This document shows positions 34,498 to 43,085 of a stretch of 64,000 bases of DNA, one piece after another. The DNA comes from JBALVT01 sp965262875 (GTDB taxonomy: Bacteria > Pseudomonadota > Gammaproteobacteria > Pseudomonadales > Halieaceae): contig CBDHGD010000002.1 in assembly GCA_965262875.1 (NCBI GenBank), positions 46,151 to 110,150 of the forward strand, read 5' to 3'. Position numbers and translations under genes: made by a program. The notes under the pieces are model-generated. The model ran no database searches and was not told the DNA's origin. It saw only the letters and a program-made list of their open reading frames with translations. The number at the start of each line of letters is the position of its first letter. The stretch's first letter is position 1.

Positions 34498-35154
34498 ATG
34501 TCGTCCGTGCAGTTCTCGCGCGTTCTAAACGTCCAGTACAAAACGGCTTGGGTTATGGCGCACAAATTACGCGAGGCTTTAGGTGCCGAAGTTCAGAATA
34601 CAGAGTTAAACGGTGAAGTTGAAATTGACGGGGCATATTTTGGTGGTCACATCAAACCCGCCAATGAAAAGGTAAACCGTGTTGATCGCCGTAAGAAAGA
34701 ACACCAAACGGGCCTGAGACGCGTTGTAATCGCCCTGCGTGAGCGTAAGGGCCGTACACTGACCTTTATCCGCAAAAGCGAACAAGAGGGCGTAGAAATC
34801 GCAAATGAGGTTGTTGACCAAGACGCTATGATGTTTGCAGACGAAGCAACCCACTGGGACGCACTGGACGATACGTTTGAATGTGGCCGCATTAACCACA
34901 GTGAGCGTTATTCTGAAATGAATGGTAAGCACACAAATTGGGTTGAAAGCTATTTCAGCCGCCTACGTCGCATGGTGCAAGGCCAGCACCACTTTGTATC
35001 GCCTAAGTACCTACACCAGTACGCAACACATGCTGCGTGGTGTGAAGATCATCGGTTGGAGGATAACAAGGTTTTGACGTTCCGCGCGTTGCGGAGTGCC
35101 TTGTTTTCGCCAGTTAGCGGCAACCTAAAGGGTTATTGGCAGAAGGTCACCTAA
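34498..35154 (+). pseudogene. IS1595 family (ISXO2-like) transposase, N-terminally truncated
   Basis: The 218 codons begin inside the normal protein (KGMSSVQFSRVLNVQYKTAW). They contain the DDE core: EVEIDGAYFGGH (first Asp), TFECGRINHSERY region, and HTNWVESYFSRLRRM with the NxE-type end. The zinc-ribbon and about 80-100 N-terminal residues expected before KGMSSVQ are missing. The 110 bp between the IS200 end and this frame code for nothing recognisable in phase. The transposase is probably inactive, so the element can move only in trans. Confidence 0.75.
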
Positions 35155-35163
35155 TAACCATCA

Positions 35164-35207
35164 TTGAATATTTCAAATAATGAACTATATTAGTGGTACG
35201 CAGGAGA
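35164..35207 (+). promoter_or_regulatory. Candidate promoter and ribosome binding site of the Panacea pair
   Basis: TTGAAT (35164-35169), a 16-bp spacer and TATATT (35186-35191), then AGGAGA at 35202. The -35 lies in the short palindrome TTGAATATTTCAA, a possible autoregulatory site (inference). Confidence 0.45.
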
Positions 35208-35217
35208 GTAAAAAACC

Positions 35218-35661
35218 ATGAAAAACAGTGAAACTGTTGCAAACAAGTTTGTTGAGCTTGCTGCGCTAGCAGATGAGTCCCTTACACCTATGCAGATTCT
35301 AAAATTAACTTATATTGCTCATGGATGGATGCTTGGATTATACAAGAGACCTTTAATTAAAGATGAAGTTCAGGCTTGGCAGTATGGCCCTGTAATTTCT
35401 ACTTTATACAACAAACTTCGAAACTATCGAAGTGCACCAGTCTTACGTATAGTCCCCTATGGAGACGAAACTCTCGATGAAAAGGAGGCCAATATAGTCA
35501 AACAAGTTTATGATAAATATGGCCATCTTAGCGGGCCAGCCCTATCAAGGCTAACACATGCAAAGGATACCCCTTGGGATTTGATTTACGAAAAGGGTAG
35601 TTTCGGCTTGGTCATATCAAATGACCTAATAGAAGATCATTACGCGAGCATGTCTAATTGA
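35218..35661 (+). CDS. Panacea domain (DUF4065/SocA-like) protein, antitoxin candidate
   Basis: 147 residues. The Panacea core is clear: LTPMQILKLTYIAHGWMLGL, YKRPLIKDEVQAWQYGPVIS, and a C-terminal HAKDTPWDLIYEKG. This domain is known as the antitoxin part of many otherwise unrelated toxin-antitoxin pairs. The gene overlaps the next one by four bases (TTGA), so they are coupled. It is carried by the IS1595-type transposon, where an addiction pair would help retain the element. Confidence 0.88.
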   Translation: MKNSETVANKFVELAALADESLTPMQILKLTYIAHGWMLGLYKRPLIKDEVQAWQYGPVISTLYNKLRNYRSAPVLRIVPYGDETLDEKEANIVKQVYDKYGHLSGPALSRLTHAKDTPWDLIYEKGSFGLVISNDLIEDHYASMSN

Positions 35662-36050
35662 GTGAAGATGATGATATTAATAAGAAAATTCCAGATCAAA
35701 CCCCTGATATGGATGCCGCAAGGGGTCGTCGAGACAAGCGGGGTACCGCAGAATCCAAGCAACTCTCAAGTGGAAAATCTGCAAACGAAATAAAAACTGA
35801 GGCAGAGCAGGCAGAAGCTGATAGAACTGAAAAGTTCCGCAATCATTTTGAGTGTCTAGCTATAATAACGTTATACATTGTTTGGGTAAGTATTGTTATT
35901 GTTGGACTCACTTGGCTCTATCACCTAATTGCTCCGCCCTGCTGGCCCAGACTGCCAGATGAGCAGGTTGGTAATATTCAAGCAATTGTTACGGGTGGTA
36001 TTATTGCTGGAATTGCTGGTGGACATATGAAAAAACGTTTAAACCAATAA
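35658..36050 (+). CDS. Two-helix membrane protein coupled to Panacea, toxin candidate
   Basis: 130 residues from a TTG overlapping the Panacea stop. The first 60 residues are hydrophilic and charged (DQTPDMDAARGRRDKRGTAE). Two membrane helices follow: CLAIITLYIVWVSIVIVGLT (about 67-86) and a glycine-rich one, AIVTGGIIAGIAGGHMKK (about 109-126). No known family is recognised. Toxins paired with Panacea antitoxins include small membrane-acting proteins, so a membrane toxin is a reasonable inference, not shown. Confidence 0.6.
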   Translation: MSEDDDINKKIPDQTPDMDAARGRRDKRGTAESKQLSSGKSANEIKTEAEQAEADRTEKFRNHFECLAIITLYIVWVSIVIVGLTWLYHLIAPPCWPRLPDEQVGNIQAIVTGGIIAGIAGGHMKKRLNQ

Positions 36051-36392
36051 CCACAACCCACCCTCACTAGCCCAAGCCCCACGCTTTACCCCACCTGACA
36101 AAGCCACATGCACTGACATGCGAAGCCCTTCATGGCTAACACCTTTGGCTTTCCCAACATAAGCAACAACCTCTGGCCCCGCCTTAGGCCCATCACGCAA
36201 TGCCTTTGCAATGTATCGGGATAACTCACCACGCTTAAACACGCGCGGCCTGTACTGCCTGATAAGCTGATTGTCTGGGTTATAGCCCTTTTGCAGTAGC
36301 AGGGCGTTGATATGCTCAAGCCCCGCCTGATCGCCTCGTATGGCTTCTAGGCGCATGTGCAATAACATACTTATAATGGAACTATCTTTCAT
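36039..36392 (-). CDS. Small hypothetical transposon passenger, HTH-like
   Basis: 117 residues. The C-terminal half (GELSRYIAKALRDGPKAGPE, then VVAYVGKAKGVSHEGLRMSV) looks like a winged-helix of the type seen in small genes next to IS1595 transposases and recombinases. Its 3' end overlaps the convergent membrane-protein gene by 12 bp. The function is not known. Confidence 0.55.
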   Translation of the reverse strand: MKDSSIISMLLHMRLEAIRGDQAGLEHINALLLQKGYNPDNQLIRQYRPRVFKRGELSRYIAKALRDGPKAGPEVVAYVGKAKGVSHEGLRMSVHVALSGGVKRGAWASEGGLWLLV

Positions 36393-36468
36393 GGTGGTAA
36401 TTTACTTGATTAACACCGCAAAAGCGTCAGGAAACTTGGTGCGTTTGCTACATAAGGCCGTAGCAATG

Positions 36469-36975
36469 CGACCAGCCTGCGTGCAGATGTGGCCAGTCGG
36501 GGACCAGACGAGGTGAGTGGCTCGCTGGCGCAGATCGAGGAGGTGTTAGCAACGCTGCGGGACGGGCTGGAGCTTGACTGGATCGAGATCGAGGGTGCGG
36601 ACGGGTTTGCCACATTCCGGGCATTGCCTGAGGGATCCCGCGCGGATCTTCTGGCCTATGCGGTGGCGCAGACGCTGGAACCGAAGCTGGTCACGGAGTT
36701 GCGCGATCCGGTGCGCGAGACGGTCGAGATCGCGGTTCTGCCCAACCTGCGCGCTGTCTGGACGCTCGACGCGGCGTTCCTGAAGCGTCTGGCCAAATCA
36801 GACCTGCTGGAAATCCTGCGTGATATGGATATGCGCACCGAGGCGCAGACCTACCAAAAGGCGAAGAAGACAGGGCTTGTGAGCTATATGGTCAAGTTGT
36901 TTGCCGAACCCTTTGCCACGCTGACCGATCGCCAACGTCAGGCCGTCAACAGCTGGTGTCCGTCGGTGATGATGG
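36469..36975 (+). pseudogene. parB: ParB-family partition protein, 3' part
   Basis: Continues the frame of 31506-32910 after removal of the transposon and one target copy: ATSLRADVASRGPDEV, then LPEGSRADLLAYAVAQTLEP and FLKRLAKSDLLEILRDMDMR, the C-terminal region of plasmid ParB-like proteins. It ends near SWCPSVM and then runs without a stop into strawberry-notch sequence. That indicates a deletion at about 36975. Confidence 0.72.
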
Positions 36976-38727
36976 CCGCGCTGCCAACGGAAACCCGCCG
37001 TTCCGAGCGTCAGGTGCAATTGCAACAATTCTCAACCCCGCTGGATCTGGCGTTTATCGTGGCCATGGCAGCGCGGATCACAAAGGCGGATGTGGTGCTG
37101 GACCCGCGCCTTCATGGCGGGCGAAAAAGCCATCCTGATTTTCTCGGATGCAGGTGGCACCGGACGCTCCTACCATGCGGCAGCTGGCGGGTCATCCACT
37201 GTGGGGTCATCCACTGCCTCGGCAGGGCTTGCTTGCAAGCGCCGTCGGACTGGCAGGGCCAAACTGGCCCGAGAAGTCGAGAGAGGGGCAGACGGGTCAT
37301 CAGCCGGGGCCACAACCCCGAAACGGCGGCGGCATTATCTCATGGAACCGGGCTGGCGGGCGGATGCGGCGATCCAGGGGCTGGGGCGCACCCATAGGGC
37401 GGCGCAGGTCTCGGCGCCGCATTTCCGGGTTTGCACGACGGATGTGCACGGCGAAAAACGCTTTACCTCGACCATTGCGCGGCGGCTCGATACATTAGGC
37501 GCGCTCACCAAAGGCCAGCGCGAAACTGCCTCGCAGGGCATGTTCCGGGCCAGTGACAATCTGGAAAGCCCGATTGCGCGGGCCTGCCTGCGCAGTCTCT
37601 ACAGCGATATTGTGCGCGGCGAGGCCGTGAACCCACGGAACGGCGATACGCTGACCTATGAGACATTCTGCGACTGGACGGGATTGAGGCTGGTCACACG
37701 CGAGGGCGCGCTGTTGGAAGAACTGCCGCCAATCCAGCGGTTTCTCAACCGGGTGCTGGCCTTGCCGATTGCGCTGCAGAATGCGGTGTTCTCTGCACTG
37801 ATGGAAAAGATCAATCTGGCTTTAGCCCGCGCACGCGATGCGGGGCGGCTGGATGTCGGGCTTGAAACCTTGCGCGGCGACCGGATTACGGCGGGCGCGG
37901 CACAGGAATTGCGCTGTTGCGAGACCACAGGAGCCATCACATCGCTGGTGCCGGTCAAGGTGGAACAGCGCCGGAGCTATCTTTCTGCGGCGGCGGTACT
38001 GGAGCAGCATCCATCGCTGACACCGATGCAGAATACCGCCAGTGGCGCGGTGGCACTGGTCAGCCCGCGCCCGCGTCAGGTGTTTGACGAGGCGGGCGGG
38101 GTTGGCTTTGAACGGCGCATTATTCGTCCGACGGGCAGCGGGTTTATCGAAGAGCAGCAACTCACCCGCTCCAACTGGGAAGATGTGGACAGCGCGGCAT
38201 TCCGTAAGCTCTGGGATGCGCAGGTGGCGGAGTTGCCCGAGATGGAAGTCACCGAGCTGCATCTGCTGACCGGGCTGATCCTGCCGATCTGGAAGCAGAT
38301 CCCGGGGCAGAACACCCGGATTTACCGCGTGCAGCCCGAAAGCGGCCCGGCGTTGCTGGGGCGCGCACTTGATGCCGGTCAGGCGGCGGTTTTGCGCGGG
38401 CGGTTCATGGATCTGGCGGTGGCGACGCCGGAAGAGATGCTTGCCGTGGTGATTAGCACGGACCGGGCGGTGGAGCTCGGCGCGGGTCTCAGCCTGAAAC
38501 AACGCCGTGTGGCGGGGTAAAAACGGCTGGAACTGACAGGGGCAGGGACAGCAGAAATGGCCTGGCTGAAATCTTTGGGCTGCTTTACCGAAATCCACCA
38601 GTACCAGCTGCGGCTGTTTGTGCCGATGGATGACCCGGCAGCCGATGACCCGGCAGCCGATGACCCGGTTTCCGATGAGAATGCGGCGCTGCGGATTGTG
38701 ACCGAAATCGTGGCCCGGCAGGCTTGA
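36970..38727 (+). pseudogene. Strawberry notch-like helicase/methyltransferase, heavily deleted
   Basis: Begins LPTETRRSERQVQLQQFSTP and VVLDP, the entry to the methyltransferase domain. At about 37105 it jumps, out of frame, to the helicase C part (MAGEKAILIFSDAGGTGRSY, HYLMEPGWRADAAIQGLGRT, HRAAQVSAPHFRV). More than half of a normally 1300-1500 residue protein is missing. A palindromic-module block (37183-37312) is inserted in frame after TGRSYHAAAG. A stop at 38518-38520 precedes the rest of the C terminus (LKSLGCFTEIHQYQLRLFVP), which ends at 38727 after a 15-bp tandem repeat (PAADDPAADDP). Confidence 0.8.
37183..37312 (+). repeat. Composite palindromic-module block inside the helicase pseudogene
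   Basis: Contains GTCATCCACTG twice, CTGCCTCGGCAGGGCTTGCT (as in 41336-41392), and GGCAGGGCCAAACTGGCCCG followed by AGAAGTCGAGAG (as in 43752-43935 and 52922-53043). About 40 extra residues are added without a frame change. Confidence 0.65.
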
Positions 38728-38764
38728 GCCGGGTCATGGGTCGGGGCAGCACGGTCTTTTTTCT

Positions 38765-39045
38765 TCAGCAATCTCCTCTTCTGGCCGGACGCGCGGTCAC
38801 GCCCGGCTCGACAGGGTCGATTATGACAACGGGACTGGCCTCACCGCAGTGCCGGCAGTGTATTCCGGCCTGGAAACAGCCGATGGTGGTGGCGCTGCCA
38901 AGCTGTTTGATCAGGTCGGAAACGCGCAGGGTGGCACGGCGGCAGCAGGCAGTTTCTCGGGCCAGTTGGCCCTGTCAACCAGCGGGGCACTCCAGGCGCA
39001 GATCGCCACCAGGCAGGTCGCGGAGCTGTGTATCGGGGGTCATTG
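38765..39045 (-). pseudogene. Zinc-ribbon protein 2, broken by a palindromic module
   Basis: Starts MTPDTQLRDLPGGDLRLECP, its ATG overlapping the upstream zinc-ribbon stop (ATGA). After the first Cys the module at 38949-38990 (ACAGGGCCAACTGGCCCGAG) introduces an early stop. Downstream another frame resumes the protein: CRRATLRVSDLIKQLGSATT and GIHCRHCGEAS with the second Cys pair, ending at 38765. A second decayed copy is at 42740-42937. Confidence 0.7.
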
Positions 39046-39258
39046 ATGCACCACCGTGTCAAGATGAATATCGAATTGTCTGGAGCCGTTGCATTTGCGG
39101 CACCGGATTCTGGCAATCACATCGCTGACTGCCGCGCCATGGCCAAGCCTGTGTATCAACTCCTGAACCGGAAATTTGGCGCTGTGTCCGCAATCGCGGC
39201 ATTGGATCGCGAGGCTGTGGCTGGAAATCATTGTCAGCAGTGTGCCGTGTTTTATCAT
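39040..39258 (-). CDS. Small zinc-ribbon protein 1
   Basis: 72 residues from ATG 39258, which has GGAAGG just upstream. Two CxxC pairs, QCRDCGHSAKFPVQELIHRL and RIRCRKCNGSRQF, form a likely zinc ribbon around a short helical insert (HRLGHGAAVSDVIARI). The same architecture occurs in the protein at 43997 and in the broken copies at 38765 and 42740. The stop overlaps the next zinc-ribbon start (ATGA). The role is unknown; nucleic-acid binding is plausible. Confidence 0.65.
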   Translation of the reverse strand: MIKHGTLLTMISSHSLAIQCRDCGHSAKFPVQELIHRLGHGAAVSDVIARIRCRKCNGSRQFDIHLDTVVHQ

Positions 39259-39397
39259 CTGCCTTCCGTGCCCTTTCTGCCGCGCATTCAAAGAAAAAGA
39301 AATCTTCCCGGGAGTGTGTTTTCAACCGGTTTCAGGAGGCCAGAATGGCAAAGTCACAACAGAAATTCAACATCTATCAACATGTCACCGATACAAT

Positions 39398-39453
39398 CCT
39401 TGCAGAACTGGCCTTGCAGAACTGGCCTTGCAGAACTGGCCTTGCAGAACTGG
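39398..39453 (+). repeat. Four tandem copies of a 14-bp unit in ardC copy 1
   Basis: CCTTGCAGAACTGG repeated four times. One copy is native (ILAEL); the three extra copies add 42 nt and so keep the frame. Confidence 0.9.
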
Positions 39454-39546
39454 AGGCCGGCACCGTGCCGTGGCGCAAGCCCTGGAGTGGCGGTGGCGGT
39501 CTCTCGATACCGGTGCGCGCCACTGGCGAGAGTTATCGCGGCATTA

Positions 39547-39659
39547 GAGCGTGTTGCGCTTAATCGGTTCAGCTGTGGGTATGGCACGCGATAGGATACA
39601 CCATATCTGTCAAGCATGTTGCGAAACGCTTGTTGAATTCAATTTGGCGCAACATGCTC
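39547..39659. mobile_element. 113-bp MITE with TA target duplication
   Basis: Ends GAGCGTGTTGCGC and GCGCAACATGCTC are inverted repeats. TA flanks both sides (39545-39546 and 39660-39661). Excision with one TA would rebuild RGINVLMLW of ArdC. A TA duplication fits IS630/Tc1-type transposases (family inferred). Confidence 0.8.
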
Positions 39660-40635
39660 TAATGTGCTGATGCTGTGGTGTGCGGCGCAGATGCGGGGCA
39701 CTGTATCGCCGATGTGGATGACCTATGTGCAGGCGCAAAAGCTTGGCGGGCAGGTGCGCAAGGGCGAGAAATCCGCAACAGTCGTAAAATTTGGCAAAAT
39801 GGTGAAAGACGGCGAGACCGATCCGGTGACAGGGGCGGCAGGGGATGATCGCCGCATTCCCTATGCGCGCGCCTACCGCGTGTTCAACGTCGAGCAGATC
39901 GACGGGCTGGATGCAGACTGCATTGCGCCGCCGGAACCACCGCGTGATTTTGGTACAAAGAATGACCCGGTGCTGGATGCCTGGTTTGCCAGCCTGGGCG
40001 TGCCGATCAAGCACAGTCCGGAGCCACAGGCGTATTATGCGCCGGCGCGGGATCGTATCCATATGCCGCCGGTCCAGACATTCGAAAGCCTGCATCGGTA
40101 TTTTCATGTTTTAGCCCATGAACATGCTCACGCGACAAAGCATTCCAGTCGGCTCGACCGCCACCACAGCGGTAAAACCAGGGTGCAGCGTTACGCACAG
40201 GAAGAGATTGTCGCGGATCTCGCCGGGGTGATGGTTTGTGCGCGGCTCGGAATTACGCCCTCGTTTGATCAGAGCGCGGCCTACCTTCAGCACTGGGTTG
40301 ATGTGTTGAAAACCGACCACCGGGCTATTGTCAAAGCCGCAAGCATGGCACAGGCCGCCGCTGACTGGATGTTTGATGCGGCTGGTGAGTGTCCACCCCG
40401 GATAGAAGAGATTGAACCGCCCCTTGTCGAACCCGCATGGCGGAGCCGTGGCAGGGGGTGCCAGGGATCAAGGTTGCCTGATCACAAAGAGTGCTGCCCC
40501 GGACGCAAGGCTTGAAAGCAAAAGAGTGCTTTTTGAATTTTTGTCCCTAATGGGGGCAAGAAAGAACCGACAGTCGTACAATCCAGAGATGGGTGGCGCC
40601 TGTCATCTCAACTCAAAACATAGGAGATTACAAAC

Positions 40636-40971
40636 ATGTATACCGGAACACTGACAAAAATGGATGCGGACGATGCTTTTGCTGGCGAGATTGCCTCGCT
40701 GGACTTCGACTTTAACTTCACCATGGTGCCAAACGCATTCAAGGCGAATGACAAACATCCAGATTACGTTATCGAAGGCCGCTCCCCACGTGGACGCCTC
40801 GTGCGCATCGGATCGGGCTGGGCCGCCAAAAGCCGGGCTGGCAATGAATATTATTCGCTGGCGTTCAATCTGCCGGGTCAGGCCGCGGTGCGGGTGAACG
40901 CAGTGATCGACGACGACGCCAGCAAGGGCGAATATCGCATCATTCCGATGATCACTGCGGTCGCAGCCTGA
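40636..40971 (+). CDS. DUF736 family protein
   Basis: 111 residues. DUF736 landmarks: an N-terminal strand with FAGEIASLDFDFNFTMVPN, PDYVIEGRSPRGRLVRIGSG then WAAKS, and a YYSLAFNLPG strand. These small beta-rich plasmid proteins are often found near ArdC, ParB and relaxase genes; the role is not established. The ATG at 40636 follows AGGAGA. Confidence 0.85.
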   Translation: MYTGTLTKMDADDAFAGEIASLDFDFNFTMVPNAFKANDKHPDYVIEGRSPRGRLVRIGSGWAAKSRAGNEYYSLAFNLPGQAAVRVNAVIDDDASKGEYRIIPMITAVAA

Positions 40972-41010
40972 CAGGATGGGCGGCGCGATGTGACCAGCGC
41001 CGCCCGTTAA

Positions 41011-41054
41011 AGTTGAACGACTTTTCTTTGAGACCAAAATTAAGTCGTTCAACT
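41011..41054. repeat. R element, minimal copy
   Basis: 44 bp with inverted ends AGTTGAACGACTTTTCTTTG and AAATTAAGTCGTTCAACT. Longer copies with the same ends are at 42511-42623, 51635-51756 and 52743-52916. Confidence 0.8.
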
Positions 41055-41156
41055 ATTTGAACACTCCATTCCCTGAGCAGCGTCCCGCTCGAAAGTGCGA
41101 GGACGCTTTTTTATGGGTGATCCCGATGGGGGATTGTTGAATGAAAGGAAATCACC

Positions 41157-41570
41157 ATGTCGAAACCCGATAAAACCGTCCATATGAAACGCCTGGACGA
41201 CAAGCGCTGCCGTGAGTTGCAAGTGTATTACGATGCTGGCGGACAGAACGTCTGGAATGGTCGCCCAAAGCCGAAAGGCATTTATTTTGCATCCCACTGC
41301 TTTGAGCAGGCCGAAGGATCCACGACGCGCAGATGGCAGAGCGGACCCGCTGCCTCGGCAGGGCTTGTTTACAAGCCCAAGAGAGGGAAGGGCGATGGCT
41401 ATATTCTGGTTGTGCCGCTGGAACGCTACAGTGCCAAACAGCTGCGGCTTGTGCGGGGGCGTGTCGAAGCGAACGCTGCCATGATCCACGGTATTCTGGA
41501 TCGCGGGGACCGGTTTGATGCCCTCGTTGCGATCCTGCGCGGCACCATGGAAATCATTGCCGTCGCGTAA
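41157..41570 (+). CDS. Hypothetical protein with a palindromic-module insertion
   Basis: 137 residues, no family recognised. The N-terminal part (MKRLDDKRCRELQVYYDAGG) and C-terminal part (DGYILVVPLERYSAKQLRLV) look like one domain. They are separated by SGPAASAGLVYKPKRGKG, which is encoded by 41336-41392, a copy of the module also seen at 4258-4314 and in 37183-37312. The frame is kept. A plain start ATG at 41157 follows AAAGGAAATCACC. Confidence 0.65.
   Translation: MSKPDKTVHMKRLDDKRCRELQVYYDAGGQNVWNGRPKPKGIYFASHCFEQAEGSTTRRWQSGPAASAGLVYKPKRGKGDGYILVVPLERYSAKQLRLVRGRVEANAAMIHGILDRGDRFDALVAILRGTMEIIAVA
41336..41392 (+). repeat. Palindromic module, TGCCTCGGCAGGGCTT type
   Basis: AGCGGACCCGCTGCCTCGGC then AGGGCTTGTTTACAAGCCC and GAGAGGGAAG. 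In reverse complement the insert at 4258-4314 has the same order of blocks. Contains the hairpin GGGCTTGTTTACAAGCCC. Confidence 0.65.
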
Positions 41571-41655
41571 TCTCCACCTTTGGCCGCCCGCGTGCCGGGG
41601 TTTTCTGATGCGCGGACTGCTCTCACCTTCAAACTTGAAATCCAAGGAAAATATC

Positions 41656-42471
41656 ATGACCACTCCCGCTTTGGCTGAAAAACCTGCCACTTCTGAAAAA
41701 CCACAACCTTTGCCCAAGGTCAGCTTCACATTCATATCGGATCCCGGGCACAGCTGGTTGATCCTCTCCCCTGCCTGGCTCGATGCTGTTGGCCTGACGC
41801 TCGCAGATATATCGACCTGTAGCTATCAGTGCGCCGATGGCATTCTGGCACTCGAAGAAGATTGCGATGCACCTGCGTTTATCAAGGCCTTCGAGGCGCG
41901 TTTTGGCGCGTGTTGTGATCTGCTTGAAGCCCATCATGACGTGACAGAAATCCGCAACTGGCCGTGTATATCACACGCCATCTCGGCATCTCCGTGTCGG
42001 GAGGTCCCTGCCGTAATCGCACGAGAGAACACCGCAGACCTCAAAATCGCATTAAGCGATCTGCACCGGCTGGAGCATTTATCGGAATCCATGTGTGGTG
42101 CCGATATCATGGAGTATCTCGAAGGTCCGATTGCTTTGCTCGATCAGGTTGCCGGTTGTGGCCGTACCGCCGACGTGATCACCTACGAGATCCAGCGCTT
42201 CCCGATGATTGCAGACGGCGAGGATGGCTATACGCTGTTTGATGCGGTCGATCACGCAGGCCAGACCTGGGCGTTCATCGATGTCACGGTCACAAAACGG
42301 GTCAATGACTGCCTGGTGGACGAGGTCGCGAGTGTGGACTGCATCCCGCGTATTGATGCGTCCGACGCGGTGATGAAAGCTTTTGCCAGCGCATTTCCGA
42401 TGGCCACAACCGAGGATCATCTGGATGCTGTGGCGCATTTAGGCCCAAACAGCGTGGCTGGCGCCGCATAA
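41656..42471 (+). CDS. Hypothetical plasmid protein, 271 aa
   Basis: The N-terminal segment (FTFISDPGHSWLILSPAWLD, then YQCADGILALEEDCDAPAFI) resembles small plasmid and phage proteins with a SDPGHxW...LEEDCDAP pattern, function unknown. The C-terminal 150 residues (ADIMEYLEGPIALLDQVAGC, IDVTVTKRVNDCLVDEVASV) are not recognised. The start ATG at 41656 follows AAGGAAAATATC; the frame is open upstream but without a better start. No membrane segments or signal peptide. Confidence 0.7.
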   Translation: MTTPALAEKPATSEKPQPLPKVSFTFISDPGHSWLILSPAWLDAVGLTLADISTCSYQCADGILALEEDCDAPAFIKAFEARFGACCDLLEAHHDVTEIRNWPCISHAISASPCREVPAVIARENTADLKIALSDLHRLEHLSESMCGADIMEYLEGPIALLDQVAGCGRTADVITYEIQRFPMIADGEDGYTLFDAVDHAGQTWAFIDVTVTKRVNDCLVDEVASVDCIPRIDASDAVMKAFASAFPMATTEDHLDAVAHLGPNSVAGAA

Positions 42472-42510
42472 CGCCTGCATGGAAACGAAGGGCATCGAAA
42501 CTGCGGATAA

Positions 42511-42623
42511 AGTTGCGCGACTTTTCTTTGATATCGTATCTCCTGCGCTTTTTCAGAGACCGCATATGCATCAGCTTGTGCATTCCGGGAAAGCGCGGGA
42601 GGCTAAACTTAAGTCGTTCAGCT
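42511..42623. repeat. R element, 113-bp copy
   Basis: Ends AGTTGCGCGACTTTTCTTTG and AACTTAAGTCGTTCAGCT. The interior has GAGACCGCATATGCATCAGC and TTGTGCATTCCGGGAAAGC, shared with the copies at 51635 and 52743. Confidence 0.8.
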
Positions 42624-42739
42624 CTGGCATGCCGCCGCAGGATCATCCTTCCATTTTGGCAACTGGATTGTTCTCTTGTGCGGGAACGGTCCTTTCGGGC
42701 TGACGGGTTTCCAGGGGCAGACATAGGTCGCCCTGCCCC

Positions 42740-42937
42740 GTAGGACTGACAGATACCGTAATGGGGCTTGGCCTCGCCGCAGTGCCGGCAGCGTATTCCA
42801 GCTTGAAAATAGCCAAGCGTGATGGCACTTCCAAGCTGTTTGATCAGGTCGGAAAACCGTTGGCCCTGTCAACCAGCGGGGTACTCAAGGCGTAGATCGC
42901 AATCAGGAAAGGCTCTGATCTGTGTATCGGGGGTCAT
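42740..42937 (-). pseudogene. Zinc-ribbon protein, decayed copy
   Basis: Starts MTPDTQIRAFPDCDLRLEYP and stops at the module junction (PAG-stop), as in 38765-39045. The downstream segment gives FSDLIKQLGSAITLGYFQAG and IRCRHCGEAKP in another frame. The first Cys is replaced by Tyr and an internal segment is lost. The rest of 42472-43085 holds only repeats and a terminator. Confidence 0.65.
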
Positions 42938-42994
42938 TGTTTTGCCGCTCCGTGAGGGGTGTCGTTCAGGATGTGTGCAACATCAACATGGCAC

Positions 42995-43028
42995 AAAAAA
43001 CGCCGCAAGTAATGCTTACGGCGTTTTT
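42995..43028. terminator. Bidirectional-looking intrinsic terminator
   Basis: AAAAAACGCCGCAAG-TAATG-CTTACGGCGTTTTT: A-run, GC stem, T-run. It lies 58 bp downstream of the phasin gene on the minus strand. Confidence 0.85.
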
Positions 43029-43085
43029 CTAAAGTCACGGATGCACAGCTTCACTTGTTTTGTGTGGCTACGCGTTGCGTTTGCT

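Larger units (their letters stand above)
32911..36460. mobile_element. IS1595-type composite transposon with passenger genes
   Basis: 3550 bp. The ends are 23-bp inverted repeats (left CGCCCCTATGTAGCAAACGC then ACC; right end its complement with two or three mismatches). They are flanked by a perfect 8-bp target duplication TAGCAATG (32903-32910 and 36461-36468). The contents are a membrane protein, a nested IS200, an N-truncated ISXO2-like transposase, a Panacea antitoxin candidate, a coupled membrane protein and a small minus-strand gene. 8-bp duplications and passengers are known for IS1595. Confidence 0.88.
39345..40515 (+). pseudogene. ardC: ArdC-like antirestriction protein, copy 1, split by a MITE
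   Basis: ATG at 39345 follows AGGAGG. The N-terminal ssDNA-binding part (QQKFNIYQHVTDTILAEL, EAGTVPWRKPWSGGGGLSIP) carries 14 extra residues from three additional copies of a 14-bp unit. At 39546 a 113-bp element stops the frame. After it the frame resumes (VLMLWCAAQMRGTV) and contains the metallopeptidase motif HEHAHATKHSSRLDR and FADLAGVMVCARLGIT-type helix. The rest looks sound to about 40390. The intact paralog is at 49243. Confidence 0.85.

Noticed and set aside
42302..42724. 140-codon minus-strand frame over the R element and the end of the 271-aa gene
   Set aside because: It runs antisense to a supported gene and through repeats, with no family similarity.
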